The notes below the pieces were generated by a model, which saw nothing but the letters and a program-made list of their open reading frames with translations, was not told where the DNA came from and did not search any database. Positions 16,876-25,204 of a stretch of 64,000 nucleotides of DNA are shown here, piece after piece. The stretch lies in assembly GCF_014648495.1 (NCBI RefSeq), contig NZ_BMRF01000008.1:124001-188000 (forward strand), read 5' to 3'. The position numbers and the translations under genes were made by a program. Origin of the DNA: Actinomadura cremea (GTDB lineage Bacteria > Actinomycetota > Actinomycetes > Streptosporangiales > Streptosporangiaceae). How positions within the stretch are numbered: position 1 is the first letter of the stretch; every line of letters begins with the position of its first letter.

Positions 16876-17340
16876 ATGACACGAGGTGTCACGGTGGATG
16901 TGTCGTTGACCTTCGCGTTGCCCCGCGAGGCCCTGACCGTCCCGCTGATCAGGCGGTTGATCGGAGAGGCCCTGCGCGGCCTCGGCGCCGCCGACGACTG
17001 CGTCGACGACGTCCTCGTCGCCGCGTCGGAGGCCTGCACCAACGTGATCCGGCACTCCCGCGCGTCCGGCGACTACCGGGTCTCCGCGCGGGTGACCGAG
17101 TCCGTCTGCGAGCTGGAGATCGCCGACCGGGGGCGCGGCCCGCGACCCGCGGCGGCCGAACGGGGGGTTTTGAGTGAATCGGGGCGCGGGATTAGGATCA
17201 TGCGCGCACTGGTGGACGACCTGGACATCGACCACGTGCCCGACCGGGGCACCGTCGTCCACCTGCGGAAGCGGCTGACCTGGCGAGACGGGGCCCTGGT
17301 TCGCCGCCCGGAGGACCGGCTCATCACGAGCGCCGGGTAG
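16876..17340 (+). CDS. ATP-binding anti-sigma-factor-like protein (HATPase, RsbW type)
   Basis: 154 residues from ATG 16876; an upstream open frame to 16741 has no good start signal. It is a GHKL-fold ATPase with an N-box [12 protein letters not shown], a G1-like box [10 protein letters not shown] and a G2-like box [18 protein letters not shown]. These are the features of stand-alone actinobacterial RsbW/SpoIIAB-like proteins, which bind sigma factors or anti-sigma antagonists and can phosphorylate the antagonist. It lies between purS and purQ, an odd place; the purine genes may share its transcript. No sigma factor or antagonist gene is in the window. A GTG at 16894 is a possible alternative start. 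Confidence 0.82.
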   Translation: MTRGVTVDVSLTFALPREALTVPLIRRLIGEALRGLGAADDCVDDVLVAASEACTNVIRHSRASGDYRVSARVTESVCELEIADRGRGPRPAAAERGVLSESGRGIRIMRALVDDLDIDHVPDRGTVVHLRKRLTWRDGALVRRPEDRLITSAG

Positions 17341-17438
17341 ATTGGTACGCGCGCGGGGGGATATGCGACGCGCTAGCGGTGATCGACGGAGACCACCCGA
17401 CCGTCCGCGGCCGCACCTCATTTCGGAGGAACAAAGAG

Positions 17439-18119
17439 ATGGACGCTGCCCGGGTTGGGGTCATCACCTTCCCTGGTTCCCTTGACGACAGAGACGCAGC
17501 ACGAGCGGTCCGGCTCGCGGGAGCCGAGCCGGTCGCCCTGTGGCACGGCGACCACGACCTGCAAGGGGTCGACGCCGTCGTGCTGCCCGGGGGGTTCTCC
17601 TACGGGGACTACCTGCGGGCCGGGGCGATCGCCCGCTTCGCGCCGCTGATGACCGAACTGGTCGCGGCGGCGCACGCGGGCCTGCCCGTGCTCGGCATCT
17701 GCAACGGTTTCCAGGTGCTCTGCGAGTCGCACCTGCTGCCCGGCGCGCTGCTGCCGAACGCGGGACTGCACTTCGTCTGCCGCGACCAGCGGCTGCGGCT
17801 CGAGAACACCGGCACCGCCTGGACGAGCGAGTACCGCGAGGGCCAGGAGCTGGTCATCCCGATCAAGAACGCCGACGGACGGTACACCGCCGACCGGGAG
17901 ACGCTGAACGAGCTGGCGGAGTCCCGCCGCATCGTCGCCCGGTACGTCGACCTGAACCCCAACGGCTCCCTCGACGACATCGCCGGGATCACCAACGAGG
18001 CCGGCAACGTGGTGGGGCTCATGCCGCACCCCGAACACGCCGTGGAGTCCTTGACCGGCCCGTCCACCGACGGGCTCGGCTTCTTCACCTCGATCGTCAA
18101 GAGACTGGTCAACGCATGA
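17439..18119 (+). CDS. purQ: Phosphoribosylformylglycinamidine synthase subunit PurQ
   Basis: 226 residues from ATG 17439 with GGAGGA 8 bases upstream. PurQ is the glutaminase subunit that supplies ammonia to PurL. It is a class I amidotransferase: nucleophile Cys88 in GICNGFQVL, and the His/Glu pair in MPHPEHAVE near the C-terminus. The start motif [19 protein letters not shown] is typical. Its stop overlaps the start of purL (ATGA), so the two are translationally coupled. Confidence 0.96.
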   Translation: MDAARVGVITFPGSLDDRDAARAVRLAGAEPVALWHGDHDLQGVDAVVLPGGFSYGDYLRAGAIARFAPLMTELVAAAHAGLPVLGICNGFQVLCESHLLPGALLPNAGLHFVCRDQRLRLENTGTAWTSEYREGQELVIPIKNADGRYTADRETLNELAESRRIVARYVDLNPNGSLDDIAGITNEAGNVVGLMPHPEHAVESLTGPSTDGLGFFTSIVKRLVNA

Positions 18120-21100
18120 GCGAGCAACGTCACGACGTTTCCGAGCGCAAAGCCCGGGACAACTCCGACGAGCCGTCCCTGGAGTGGCTCGCCGAGCTGA
18201 GCTCCGACGCCGACGACCCCGAACTGCAGCCTGTCGACCCGTCGGTCACCCAGGGCTTCGCGGCCATCCTCGATGAGGACGACGACGCCACCCAGGTCCC
18301 CGGCGAACCGGCCGAGCCCGAGACGCCCGGCGCGCCCGCGGCGGACACGGCGGCCGAATCGGGCCCGCCCGCCGGTCCCGCCGGTCCCGCCGCCACGGCG
18401 GCCGACCCGGCGGCCGGCGAGTTCGCGCGCGCCCTCGCCGAGGAGCAGTCCGGCGCCGTCCCCGGCACGCTCGGCCCCGACCCGAACCTCACGATGCCCG
18501 ACCCGGGCGGCGCGCCCGTGAGCAGCCGGACGGGCGGGTTCCCCGCCCTCGGCACCGGCCCGCTCCCGCGCGTCGCGGGCACGGGCCCCCAGCCCGCCGT
18601 GAGCCCCGGTACGGGCGGTTTCCCGGCGGTCGGCCCCGGCACGGGCCCGCAGCCCGCCGTGGGGCAGGGCGGTCCGGGCACGGGCCCGCAGCCCCCGGTC
18701 GGCCCGGGTACGGGCGGTTTTCCGGCGGTCGGCCCCGGCACGGGCGGTTTTCCGGCGGTCGGCCCCGGCACGGGCGGTTTTCCGGCCGTGGGCCCCGGCA
18801 CGGGCGGTTTCCCGGCCGTGGGCCCCGGCACGGGCCCGCAGCCCGCCGTCGGGCAGGGCGGTGGGCCGCTGGGCGACGGTGGCCCGGGTACGGGCCCGCA
18901 GCCTCCGGTCGGCCCGGGTACGGGCGGTTTCCCGGCGGTCGGTCCCGGTTCGGGGCCGATGCCCGCCGTGGGACAGGACGCCGGGCCCTTGGGCGACGGC
19001 GGTCCGGGCACGGGCCCGCAGCCCCCGGTCGGCCCCGGCACGGGCGGGTTCCCGGCCGTGGGTCCCGGCACCGGCCCGCAGCCTGCCGTGGGCAGCGGTG
19101 CGAACCAGCAGTACTCGGGTGCCGATGCGCTGTTCGCGATGGGATCCGGCGCCGCGCCGTCCGGTGACGGCGGTCCCGGTGTGAACGGTCCGTTCGAGTT
19201 CCCTCCGGGGACGGGCCTGCAGGGCGTGGTCATGGGCCGCGGCTTCGGGCCGTCCGATGACGGAGGGCCGGGGACGGGCCCGCAGGACGCGGTGGACGAG
19301 CCGGGGTACCCGGCGAGCCCGACCACGGGGTCGTTCCCGGTGATCGGGACGGGCACGGGGCCGCAGGGCGCCGTGAGCCCGCAGTCCGATCCGTTCCCGG
19401 CGCCCGTGCAGGGCACCGGCCCGCAGGACGCGGTGCCCCCGGAGCCGGAGCGTCCGGTCAACGCGGGGCCGAGCCCGCTGCCCGCCGTGGGCGAGGGCAC
19501 CGGGCCGTTCCGGGCCGTGGAACCCGGGACGGGCCCGCAGGCCGCGGTCGGGCCCGGGACGGGCCCGCAGCCGGCGCTCGGGGCCGGTCCGCGTCCGGAG
19601 GTCCCCGCGGGGACGGACACGGTCGCGGTCGCGGCGGCGACGCCGGACCGGCCGCAGCCGTTCGCCGAGCTGGGCATGAAGGACGAGGAGTACCGGCGGG
19701 TCCGCGAGATCCTGGGCCGCCGGCCGACGTCCGCCGAGCTGGCGATCTACTCGGTGATGTGGAGCGAGCACTGCTCCTACAAGAGCTCGAAGGTGCACCT
19801 GCGCCAGTTCGGCGAGAAGGCGCCGCAGACGGACGCGCTGCTCGTCGGGATGGGCGAGAACGCGGGCGTCGTGGACGTCGGCAAGGGCTGGGCGGTCACG
19901 TTCAAGGTGGAGTCGCACAACCACCCGTCGTACGTGGAGCCGTACCAGGGCGCCGCGACGGGCGTGGGCGGGATCGTGCGCGACATCATGTCGATGGGCG
20001 CCCGCCCGATCGCCGTGATGGACTCGCTGCGGTTCGGCCCGGCCGACGCGCCCGACACGCAGCGGGTGCTGCCCGGCGTGGTCGCGGGGGTCGGCGGGTA
20101 CGGCAACTCGCTGGGGCTGCCGAACATCGGCGGCGAGACCGTGTTCGACGCGTGCTACGCGCAGAACCCGCTGGTCAACGCGCTGTGCGTCGGCCTGATG
20201 AAGCACGAGGACATCAAGCGCGCGGTGGCGCCCGGTCCGGGCAACAAGGTGATCCTGTTCGGGGCCGGGACGGGCCCGGACGGCATCGGCGGCGCGTCCG
20301 TCCTGGCGTCGGCGACGTTCGACGAGGAGTCGCAGCGGAAGCGCCCGTCCGTCCAGGTCGGCGACCCGTTCATGGAGAAGCTCCTGATCGAGTGCTGCCT
20401 GGAGCTGTTCCGCGAGGACCTCGTGGTCGGCGTGCAGGACCTCGGCGCGGCCGGGGTCTCGTGCGCGACGACCGAGCTGGCGGCGGCCGGCACCGGCGGT
20501 ATGGACGTCGAGCTGGACGCCGTCCCGCTGCGCGACGCGACGCTGCGCCCTGAGGAGATCCTCATGAGCGAGTCGCAGGAACGCATGATGGCGGTCGTCA
20601 CGCCCGAGAACGTCGACCGGTTCATGGAGATCTGCGGCCGCTGGGAGATCCCCGCGACGGTGATCGGCACGGTCACCGACACGGGCCGGCTGGTGATGCG
20701 GTGGCAGGGCGAGACGATCGTCGACATCCCGCCGGGCACGGCGGCCGACGAGGGCCCGGTCTACCGGCGTCCGCTGGAGCCGCCGCACGACCTCGGCACC
20801 CTGCAGTCGGACACGCCGGGACGGCTGACGCGTCCGTCCACGGGCGACGAGCTGCGCCGGACGGTCCTGTGGCTGGCCGGGTCGCCGAACCTGGCGGGCA
20901 AGACGTGGGTGACGTCCCAGTACGACCGGTACGTCCTCGGCAACACGGTGCTGGCCATGCCGGAGAACGCCGGCGTGGTGCGGATCGACGACGAGTCCGG
21001 GCTGGGCATCGCGCTCTCCCTGGACGGCAACTGCCGCTACGCGCGGCTCGACCCGTACTCGGGCGCGCAGCTCGCGCTGTCGGAGGCGTACCGGAACGTG

Positions 21101-21865
21101 GCGGCGACGGGCGCCCGCCCGCTGGCCGTCACGAACTGCCTCAACTTCGGCTCCCCGGAGGACCCGGGCGTCATGTGGCAGTTCCAGCAGGCCGTCCAGG
21201 GCCTCGCGGACGGGTGCCAGTACCTGGGCGTGCCCGTCACGGGCGGCAACGTCAGCTTCTACAACCAGACGGGGTCGACGCCGATCAACCCGACGCCGGT
21301 CATCGGCGTGCTGGGCGTCCACGAGGACGTCCGGCGCCGGGTGAACATGTCGCTGACGACGGACGGCGCGACGATCGCGCTGCTCGGCGAGACGCGCGAG
21401 GAGTTCGGCGGCTCGGAGTGGGCGCACGTCGTCTACGGGCACCTGGGCGGACTGCCGCCGCTGGTCGACCTGGCGGCGGAGCGGGCGCTCGCGAACGTCC
21501 TGCAGCTGGCGATCCGGGACGGGCTGCTGACGACGGTCCACGACCTGTCGGACGGGGGCCTGTCGCAGGCGCTCGTGGAGTCGTGCCTGCGCGGCGGGCT
21601 CGGCGCCCGGATCACCCTGCACGGCGACCCGTTCGTCCAGCTGTTCAGCGAGTCGGTGGCGCGGGCGATGGTCGCGATCGTGCCGGGCGCGGAGTCGAAG
21701 GTCGCGGCGCTGTGCGAGGCGCACGGCGTCCCGGTGGCGCAGCTCGGCGTGGCGGGCGGCGACGCCCTGACCGTGACGCCCGCGGGCCAGGACGAGCTGT
21801 TCAGCATCCCGCTGCACGAGCTGCGGGAGACCCACGAGCGGATGCTCCCGAGCTACGCGGACTGA
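18116..21865 (+). CDS. purL: PurL with a 515-residue repetitive N-terminal extension
   Basis: 1249 residues from the ATG that overlaps the purQ stop. Residues 516-1249 are a full-length small-type PurL, the synthase subunit of FGAM synthase. Evidence is [40 protein letters not shown], and the C-terminal half with [20 protein letters not shown] and [17 protein letters not shown]. Residues 1-515 are not part of any PurL I know. They form an acidic segment (1-110), then a Gly/Pro/Thr-rich region with decapeptide repeats of the type [10 protein letters not shown] and [10 protein letters not shown] (about 160-330), then looser GTGPQ repeats. The extension keeps the frame, has no stop, and begins at the coupled start, so it is probably translated. 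A normal-sized PurL from an internal start (for example ATG 19678) remains possible. Confidence 0.9.
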   Translation: MSEQRHDVSERKARDNSDEPSLEWLAELSSDADDPELQPVDPSVTQGFAAILDEDDDATQVPGEPAEPETPGAPAADTAAESGPPAGPAGPAATAADPAAGEFARALAEEQSGAVPGTLGPDPNLTMPDPGGAPVSSRTGGFPALGTGPLPRVAGTGPQPAVSPGTGGFPAVGPGTGPQPAVGQGGPGTGPQPPVGPGTGGFPAVGPGTGGFPAVGPGTGGFPAVGPGTGGFPAVGPGTGPQPAVGQGGGPLGDGGPGTGPQPPVGPGTGGFPAVGPGSGPMPAVGQDAGPLGDGGPGTGPQPPVGPGTGGFPAVGPGTGPQPAVGSGANQQYSGADALFAMGSGAAPSGDGGPGVNGPFEFPPGTGLQGVVMGRGFGPSDDGGPGTGPQDAVDEPGYPASPTTGSFPVIGTGTGPQGAVSPQSDPFPAPVQGTGPQDAVPPEPERPVNAGPSPLPAVGEGTGPFRAVEPGTGPQAAVGPGTGPQPALGAGPRPEVPAGTDTVAVAAATPDRPQPFAELGMKDEEYRRVREILGRRPTSAELAIYSVMWSEHCSYKSSKVHLRQFGEKAPQTDALLVGMGENAGVVDVGKGWAVTFKVESHNHPSYVEPYQGAATGVGGIVRDIMSMGARPIAVMDSLRFGPADAPDTQRVLPGVVAGVGGYGNSLGLPNIGGETVFDACYAQNPLVNALCVGLMKHEDIKRAVAPGPGNKVILFGAGTGPDGIGGASVLASATFDEESQRKRPSVQVGDPFMEKLLIECCLELFREDLVVGVQDLGAAGVSCATTELAAAGTGGMDVELDAVPLRDATLRPEEILMSESQERMMAVVTPENVDRFMEICGRWEIPATVIGTVTDTGRLVMRWQGETIVDIPPGTAADEGPVYRRPLEPPHDLGTLQSDTPGRLTRPSTGDELRRTVLWLAGSPNLAGKTWVTSQYDRYVLGNTVLAMPENAGVVRIDDESGLGIALSLDGNCRYARLDPYSGAQLALSEAYRNVAATGARPLAVTNCLNFGSPEDPGVMWQFQQAVQGLADGCQYLGVPVTGGNVSFYNQTGSTPINPTPVIGVLGVHEDVRRRVNMSLTTDGATIALLGETREEFGGSEWAHVVYGHLGGLPPLVDLAAERALANVLQLAIRDGLLTTVHDLSDGGLSQALVESCLRGGLGARITLHGDPFVQLFSESVARAMVAIVPGAESKVAALCEAHGVPVAQLGVAGGDALTVTPAGQDELFSIPLHELRETHERMLPSYAD
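18594..19100 (+). repeat. Tandem 30-bp-type repeats coding [20 protein letters not shown]
   Basis: Imperfect tandem 30-bp units inside the purL extension. GTGGFPAV occurs seven times, four of them back to back, alternating with [16 protein letters not shown] units. Several neighbouring copies are nearly identical at the DNA level, as expected from slippage or unequal crossover. Confidence 0.9.
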
Positions 21866-21884
21866 CCGGCGCGCACACGACGCC

Positions 21885-21918
21885 GAGGGCGCCCTTCCCG
21901 TGCGGGGAGGGCGCCCTC
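21885..21918 (+). terminator. Terminator after purL
   Basis: A 15-bp stem with one G-T pair: GAGGGCGCCCTTCCC (21885-21899) against 21904-21918, with a 4-base loop. It starts 20 bases after the purL stop. Confidence 0.85.
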
Positions 21919-21972
21919 CGCGCGTCCGGGGCCGTCCTGGGAGGCGGGGCCGGAACCGGTGGAGACGAGCGT

Positions 21973-22003
21973 TTGACCCTCCTGTAACGGGAGCCCGGAC
22001 ACT
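21973..22003 (+). promoter_or_regulatory. MerR-type promoter with 19-bp spacer and operator dyad
   Basis: The -35 box TTGACC (21973-21978) and a weak -10 GACACT (21998-22003) are 19 bp apart, the long spacer typical of MerR-controlled promoters. Between them CTCCTGTAACGGGAG (21979-21993) is a near-perfect dyad. The expected start of transcription is about 22010, the first base of the GTG, so the mRNA is probably leaderless. Confidence 0.7.
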
Positions 22004-22009
22004 GGATCC

Positions 22010-22828
22010 GTGTTGAGCATCGGTGAATTCGCGAACATGACGGGTCTGAGCGTCAAGGCGCTGCGCCACTACGACGAGAAGGAGGTCCTCTCACCGGTGG
22101 AGGTCGACCCGGCGACGGGGTACCGGCGCTATTCGGAGGGGCAGGTCCGTTCCGGCGCGCTGGTCCGGGCGATGCGCGACGCCGGGCTGCCGTTGCCGGC
22201 GGTCGCGGCGGCGGTCCGGGACAACGACGTGGCGTCGGCGCTGGACGAGCACCGGCGGCGCGTGCTGGCGGAACGCACCCGCGAGGACGCGGCGTTCGAG
22301 AACGCCCGGCTCGTGGTGTCGGCCTTCGCCGCCCCGGTCGAGGTCACCGAACGCGAGAGCGCGGCCCGCCCGTATGTGGGCCGTGCCCTCGGCGTGCGGA
22401 CGGACGGAGCGGACGAGGCGAGCGACGAGGCGGCGAACGAGCTGCTCATGGGCCTGTTCGCCGACTTGCGGCGCGATGGGTTCGGACCGGCCGGGCAGTT
22501 CTGGAGCGCGGTCCGGGAGGGCGACGCCCCCGAGCACGCGGAGGTCGTGTGCTGCTGGCCGACGGAGGGGCCCGTCCCCGACGGGTGGGGCGGTGTCGGC
22601 ACGATCGTCGGCGTGCTGCCCGAACGCCGGGAACTCGTCGCGACCTGGCGATCGGCGACGGGCGGGCCGCTCCCGGAAGGCTCGGTGCATCCGGCGGTGG
22701 TCGCCCTGTTCGACGCCATCGCCGCCCGGGACGTCGTGGTGTCCCACGACGAGGTGCGCCAGACGGTGCTCGGGCAGGACGAGGACGACCACGCCGTCGA
22801 GGTCGCCGTCACGATCAAGGAGAGGTGA
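22010..22828 (+). CDS. MerR-family regulator with GyrI-like effector domain
   Basis: 272 residues. The N-terminal winged helix-turn-helix (LSIGEFANMTGLSVKALRHY and GYRRYSEGQV) is a clear MerR/TipA/BmrR DNA-binding domain. A linker helix follows (about 80-110). The rest (about 115-272) resembles a GyrI-like small-molecule-binding domain in two halves. Such proteins sense drugs or cationic compounds and activate promoters with a 19-bp spacer; the promoter in front of its own gene has exactly that spacing, so it probably autoregulates. No efflux pump gene is adjacent. The start GTG 22010 is supported by the promoter geometry. Confidence 0.88.
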   Translation: MLSIGEFANMTGLSVKALRHYDEKEVLSPVEVDPATGYRRYSEGQVRSGALVRAMRDAGLPLPAVAAAVRDNDVASALDEHRRRVLAERTREDAAFENARLVVSAFAAPVEVTERESAARPYVGRALGVRTDGADEASDEAANELLMGLFADLRRDGFGPAGQFWSAVREGDAPEHAEVVCCWPTEGPVPDGWGGVGTIVGVLPERRELVATWRSATGGPLPEGSVHPAVVALFDAIAARDVVVSHDEVRQTVLGQDEDDHAVEVAVTIKER

Positions 22829-23137
22829 ACACGTCGTCGGCGGCCTCCGGATCAGAAGACCGAGTTCTGAACCCTGGAAGATCACGACCAGCGGGGATGT
22901 TCTGCATGACCACGCTGACCTGGGACGTGAGCCCTCGCTGACTATCAGCGTCTCGCACGTGATCGCGATCCCATGTGCCCCCGGTGTGCCCTGCGTGCCC
23001 TTGGGCACAGGACGTCAGCTTGGGAGGTCTCGTCCCGTCCCTCGACCCCGTTGACGACCGCACGCGCCCGTGATCGTCTGTCCTGACGGGCGCGCAACGG
23101 GCACGGTGTCTTCCGGGCAAGCCTGCGCCGTCGAGGG
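22829..23137. other. Intergenic stretch; left end of an integrated-element relic
   Basis: No credible coding sequence. It contains the left copy of the 11-bp direct repeat (22854-22864). GC content and base usage look less biased than in the flanking genes, consistent with degraded imported DNA. Confidence 0.55.
22854..22864. repeat. Putative attL: 11-bp direct repeat AGAAGACCGAG
   Basis: Identical to 24088-24098, which is the 3' end of the downstream hydrolase gene. Read on the minus strand this copy gives CTCGGTCTTCTGA, that is S-V-F codons with a following TGA stop. The real gene now ends in the same codons and TAG. This is what an integrase target at a gene's 3' end should look like. Confidence 0.65.
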
Positions 23138-23515
23138 CTACGGGATATGGCCCTCCGCCCGGAGAACCGCGTGGGTCTCAGTGCGTACGGTCTCCAACCT
23201 GGCATAGTCGTAGCCGATCTTGTCCAGGTGGAACCGGGCCCACTCCAGCACATCCGGTTGGGCGACAACCCAGAGATCTTCCAGCCTCGCGGCGGCTTCC
23301 CTTCGACGCTGACGGACGGTGCCTCTGTGCAACGTGCCCGGCAGGGGTGAACACGCGTCGGCAAGCGCGCGGATGTGCCAAGCGAAGTCCTCACTGTCGA
23401 CCGGCTCAGGGAAACCGGACGGCTTCCGGCGGCCAGCCATGGTGCGGATCTGCATGAACGCGACGGACATGAGGTGAGCGGCCGCTTCATCTGCGTGCGG
23501 GCTGTGGCTACGCAT
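23138..23515 (-). CDS. Hypothetical protein inside the element relic
   Basis: 125 residues from ATG 23515, preceded by AAGGGGG at 5 bases. Mostly helical and charged, with an early stretch HADEAAAHLMSVAFMQIRTM and a later one RRREAAARLEDLWVVAQPDVL. No motif I recognise. It lies between the two 11-bp repeats and opposite in direction to the integrase remnant, so it is probably cargo or a regulatory gene of the lost element. Codon bias supports coding. Longer in-frame extension upstream lacks a ribosome site. Confidence 0.6.
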   Translation of the reverse strand: MRSHSPHADEAAAHLMSVAFMQIRTMAGRRKPSGFPEPVDSEDFAWHIRALADACSPLPGTLHRGTVRQRRREAAARLEDLWVVAQPDVLEWARFHLDKIGYDYARLETVRTETHAVLRAEGHIP

Positions 23516-23699
23516 ACGGACCCCCTTCGACGCCGGTGACGTTGGGGATCGTCGCAGATCAGTTGAGAGCGGGAGTGCGGCACCCAGGTCCGAAGTGCTC
23601 ATTCGCGTGGGCGGCCTCAACCGGGCAAGGGCGGCATCGCGCGAATGAGTACTTCGGCGCGCGGGGGTCCATGGGGGCGCGTAGCCCCCGGTAAGCGCA

Positions 23700-24056
23700 C
23701 GCTCGATTTCCGTCACGCTGCGACGGGATCCGCCCACGGCCGTTCGCCGGATGGGTGGGCCGCCCCTTCGGCCTCGCTGTGGAAGACGTCGACTTCATCC
23801 GTGGGGTTGTGCACGTCAGGCGAGAACGGCTTTCACGCGCTGCGGCACCACTTTCGTAAGCGTGCTGCTGGCGCGTGGCGTGGACGTCCGGGCGCTCGCC
23901 GAGTTCCTCGGCCACACCGACCCTGGCTTCACGCTTCGCACGTACACGCATCTCATGCCGTCCAGCCAAGAGAAGATGCACAACGCGATCGACGGCGCTT
24001 GGAGCGAGTTTTCCGGGGCGAGTGCCCTGGATGTGCCCTCTCGGGAGGTGTCGTGA
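23700..24056 (+). pseudogene. Tyrosine integrase remnant with frameshifts
   Basis: C-terminal part of a phage-type tyrosine recombinase spread over three frames. One frame reads FGLAVEDVDFIRGVVHVRRE, a second reads NGFHALRHHF (the H-x-L-R-H box), and the third reads VSVLLARGVDVRALAEFLGH followed by TDPGFTLRTYTHLM (box with the catalytic Tyr). Each piece matches the family in order, but at least two frameshifts separate them and the N-terminal DNA-binding half is gone. It ends 31 bases before the right direct repeat, the usual position of int next to att. Not functional. Confidence 0.82.
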
Positions 24057-24085
24057 CCTCCGACCATGGTCAGAGCGGTATACGT

Positions 24086-25051
24086 CTAGAAGACCGAGAT
24101 GTGGACGTGGTCGTAGTGGTTCGCGGTCGCGCCGCCGCGGTTCTCCATCATGCGCCAGCCGGGGGAGCGCATGTCGTAGATGCGCTGCCGCCAGATGACG
24201 TACTTGACGCCGAGCGCGCTGGCGTTGGCGATGGCGTATTCGGCGGCCTGGTCCCCCTGCGCCTTGGCGCTGCCGGAGGCCGTCGCCCCACCGGTCGTGA
24301 CCATGAAGTCGCAGGCGTGACCGGTGGCGTGGTCCTGGGGGTCGCCTCCGTAGCGCACGCAGCCGATGGTCGGGAAGGGGCCGGTCTCGACGTCGATGGT
24401 GTTCTTGACCTTGAGCATTCGGGGCGTGACGCCGCCCATGCCCGTGCTCGGAGACTCCGGCTTGTACTTCTTGACGAGCTGCTTGATCTCCGACTGGCGG
24501 CCCTTGAGCTCCTTGATCTCCTTCTCCAGGGCGGAGATCTTCTCCTCGGCCTTCTTGCGCGCCTGGTTCTGCTCCTCGATGAGCTTCTGGATCTGCTCGA
24601 CCTTCCCCGCCTTGTTCTGGGCGAGGTGGGTGATGAGGCTGGCGCTGCTGAGCATGTCCGTCTGGTCGGAGGCCGCCAGGAACTGGACGGTCGGGTCCTC
24701 GCCGCCGGTCATGTAGCGGTTGGCGGCCAGGCGGGCGACGACGTAGCGCGCCTTCACCAGGTCCTTCTCCAGGACCCGGGCCTTCTTCATGGCCTCCGTG
24801 ACCGCGAAACGGGTGTCCTTCAGCTTCGCCAGGTCGCCGCCGTACTCCTTCTCCAGCTTCTCGATCTGGTTGCTGAGCTGCTGGAACTTCTCCGAGTCAC
24901 CGGGGTCCGCCAGGGGGGCGGCGACGGGCGCGGCGGCGGCCGCGGTCGGCGCCGAGGTGCCCGTCAGGGGAAGGGCGGTGGCGATGGCGAGCACGGCCGC
25001 GGCGGCACGGCGTCCGCCGCGCCGAAGGGTGGTGGAGGTGGGGGTCTCCAC
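24086..25051 (-). CDS. Secreted coiled-coil peptidoglycan hydrolase with M15-like C-terminal domain
   Basis: 321 residues. A signal peptide (about 1-40, LRRGGRRAAAAVLAIATALP... ending in an AAAA-rich stretch) directs secretion. Residues about 50-205 form a long coiled coil (KFQQLSNQIEKLEKEYGGDL; EEQNQARKKAEEKISALEKE), as in RipA/NlpC-type hydrolases. The C-terminus (about 215-321) resembles the ARB-07466-like/M15 D-Ala-D-Ala peptidase fold: HATGHACDF supplies a His and Asp, and NHYDHVHIS supplies the closing HxH. It probably cuts cell-wall peptides and is held inactive by the coiled coil. The last codons coincide with the right 11-bp repeat, so an element appears to have integrated at this 3' end without damaging the protein. 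Confidence 0.87.
   Translation of the reverse strand: METPTSTTLRRGGRRAAAAVLAIATALPLTGTSAPTAAAAAPVAAPLADPGDSEKFQQLSNQIEKLEKEYGGDLAKLKDTRFAVTEAMKKARVLEKDLVKARYVVARLAANRYMTGGEDPTVQFLAASDQTDMLSSASLITHLAQNKAGKVEQIQKLIEEQNQARKKAEEKISALEKEIKELKGRQSEIKQLVKKYKPESPSTGMGGVTPRMLKVKNTIDVETGPFPTIGCVRYGGDPQDHATGHACDFMVTTGGATASGSAKAQGDQAAEYAIANASALGVKYVIWRQRIYDMRSPGWRMMENRGGATANHYDHVHISVF
24088..24098. repeat. Putative attR: 11-bp direct repeat AGAAGACCGAG
   Basis: Right copy of the repeat, overlapping the last three codons and the first stop base of the hydrolase gene on the minus strand. It pairs with 22854-22864; the integrase relic ends 31 bases to its left. Confidence 0.65.
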
Positions 25052-25204
25052 GTCCTCTCCTCAGGTCAATGAACATTAAAGAACCGTCTGCCGCACGGCC
25101 AAGGCTAAACCCAAGTGGCGAGTGGGGCGGTCGGGGACCCGTGGCGCCCGGCGTCAACGCTGGGAGCCGGGCCATCCTACGGGACCGGCCGGGGGGCACG
25201 GCCG

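Noticed and set aside
17609-22069. Very long minus-strand open frame opposite purQ-purL
   Set aside because: It is antisense to well-identified genes, is rich in Arg/Gly/Ala/Asp as expected for a GC-rich shadow, and matches no family.
22829-24100. tRNA gene as the integration target
   Set aside because: No tRNA-like cloverleaf was seen; the repeat coincides with the end of a protein-coding gene instead.
25052-25204. c-di-AMP riboswitch before the cell-wall hydrolase
   Set aside because: Such riboswitches are common before hydrolases in this phylum, but I could not find its conserved core in these 150 bases.
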